From: Acidobacteriota bacterium
GTDB taxonomy: Bacteria > Acidobacteriota > Blastocatellia > Pyrinomonadales > Pyrinomonadaceae
Assembly: GCA_013696385.1 (NCBI GenBank)
Contig: JACCYR010000176.1
Location: forward strand, 1 to 5,289
DNA: 5,289 nt
Direction of reading: 5' to 3'
Made by a program: the position numbers and the translations under genes. The first letter of the stretch is position 1. Every line of letters begins with the position of its first letter. Under the pieces are notes generated by a model. It made no database searches, was not told where the DNA came from, and worked only from the letters and a program-made list of their open reading frames with translations. Shown in pieces: positions 5,272-5,289 of the stretch.

Positions 5272-5289
5272 AGAAATTAAGCGTAAGAA

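Overview
The window is a moderately AT-rich stretch of bacterial chromosome in which every supported gene reads leftward on the minus strand. There is no phage, plasmid or insertion-sequence gene in it. The gene mix is a zinc-ribbon M48 peptidase, CutA, an aldehyde dehydrogenase of the muconic-semialdehyde type and an AadA-like nucleotidyltransferase. Together with short dispersed inverted repeats between genes, this fits an environmental, diderm, soil-type bacterium. The style reminds me of Acidobacteriota (Blastocatellia), but that is an impression; there is no marker gene to prove it.

In order of transcription (right to left): an exported protein of unknown function (5144-4047); an M48 metallopeptidase with an N-terminal zinc ribbon (3888-2917); cutA (2829-2518); an NAD(P)-dependent aldehyde dehydrogenase of the 2-hydroxymuconic/2-aminomuconic semialdehyde family (2389-941); and an AadA-like aminoglycoside nucleotidyltransferase (786 to the left edge, cut off at about its C-terminal end). 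About 262 codons of this last gene are present and open.

The intergenic gaps are all under 160 bases but rich in structure. The gap between the dehydrogenase and the nucleotidyltransferase holds a perfect 28-bp inverted repeat framed by two identical 17-bp near-palindromes; one of these supplies the dehydrogenase stop codon and the other abuts the nucleotidyltransferase start. The M48-cutA gap holds a perfect 21-bp inverted repeat built from CGCAAAG units. The gap in front of the dehydrogenase has a good sigma70-like promoter with a TTACAT-N10-ATGTAA dyad over it. The right edge carries three TTTACA hexamers exactly 12 bp apart, a small hairpin in front of the exported protein gene, and a possible rightward promoter for a gene beyond the window.

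Nothing indicates a common pathway. The dehydrogenase has no aromatic- or tryptophan-degradation partners here, and the gaps (87-158 bases) with repeats and promoters suggest mostly separate transcription units that happen to be co-directional. I found no convincing new multi-gene system. The most unusual object is the composite repeat at 793-948.
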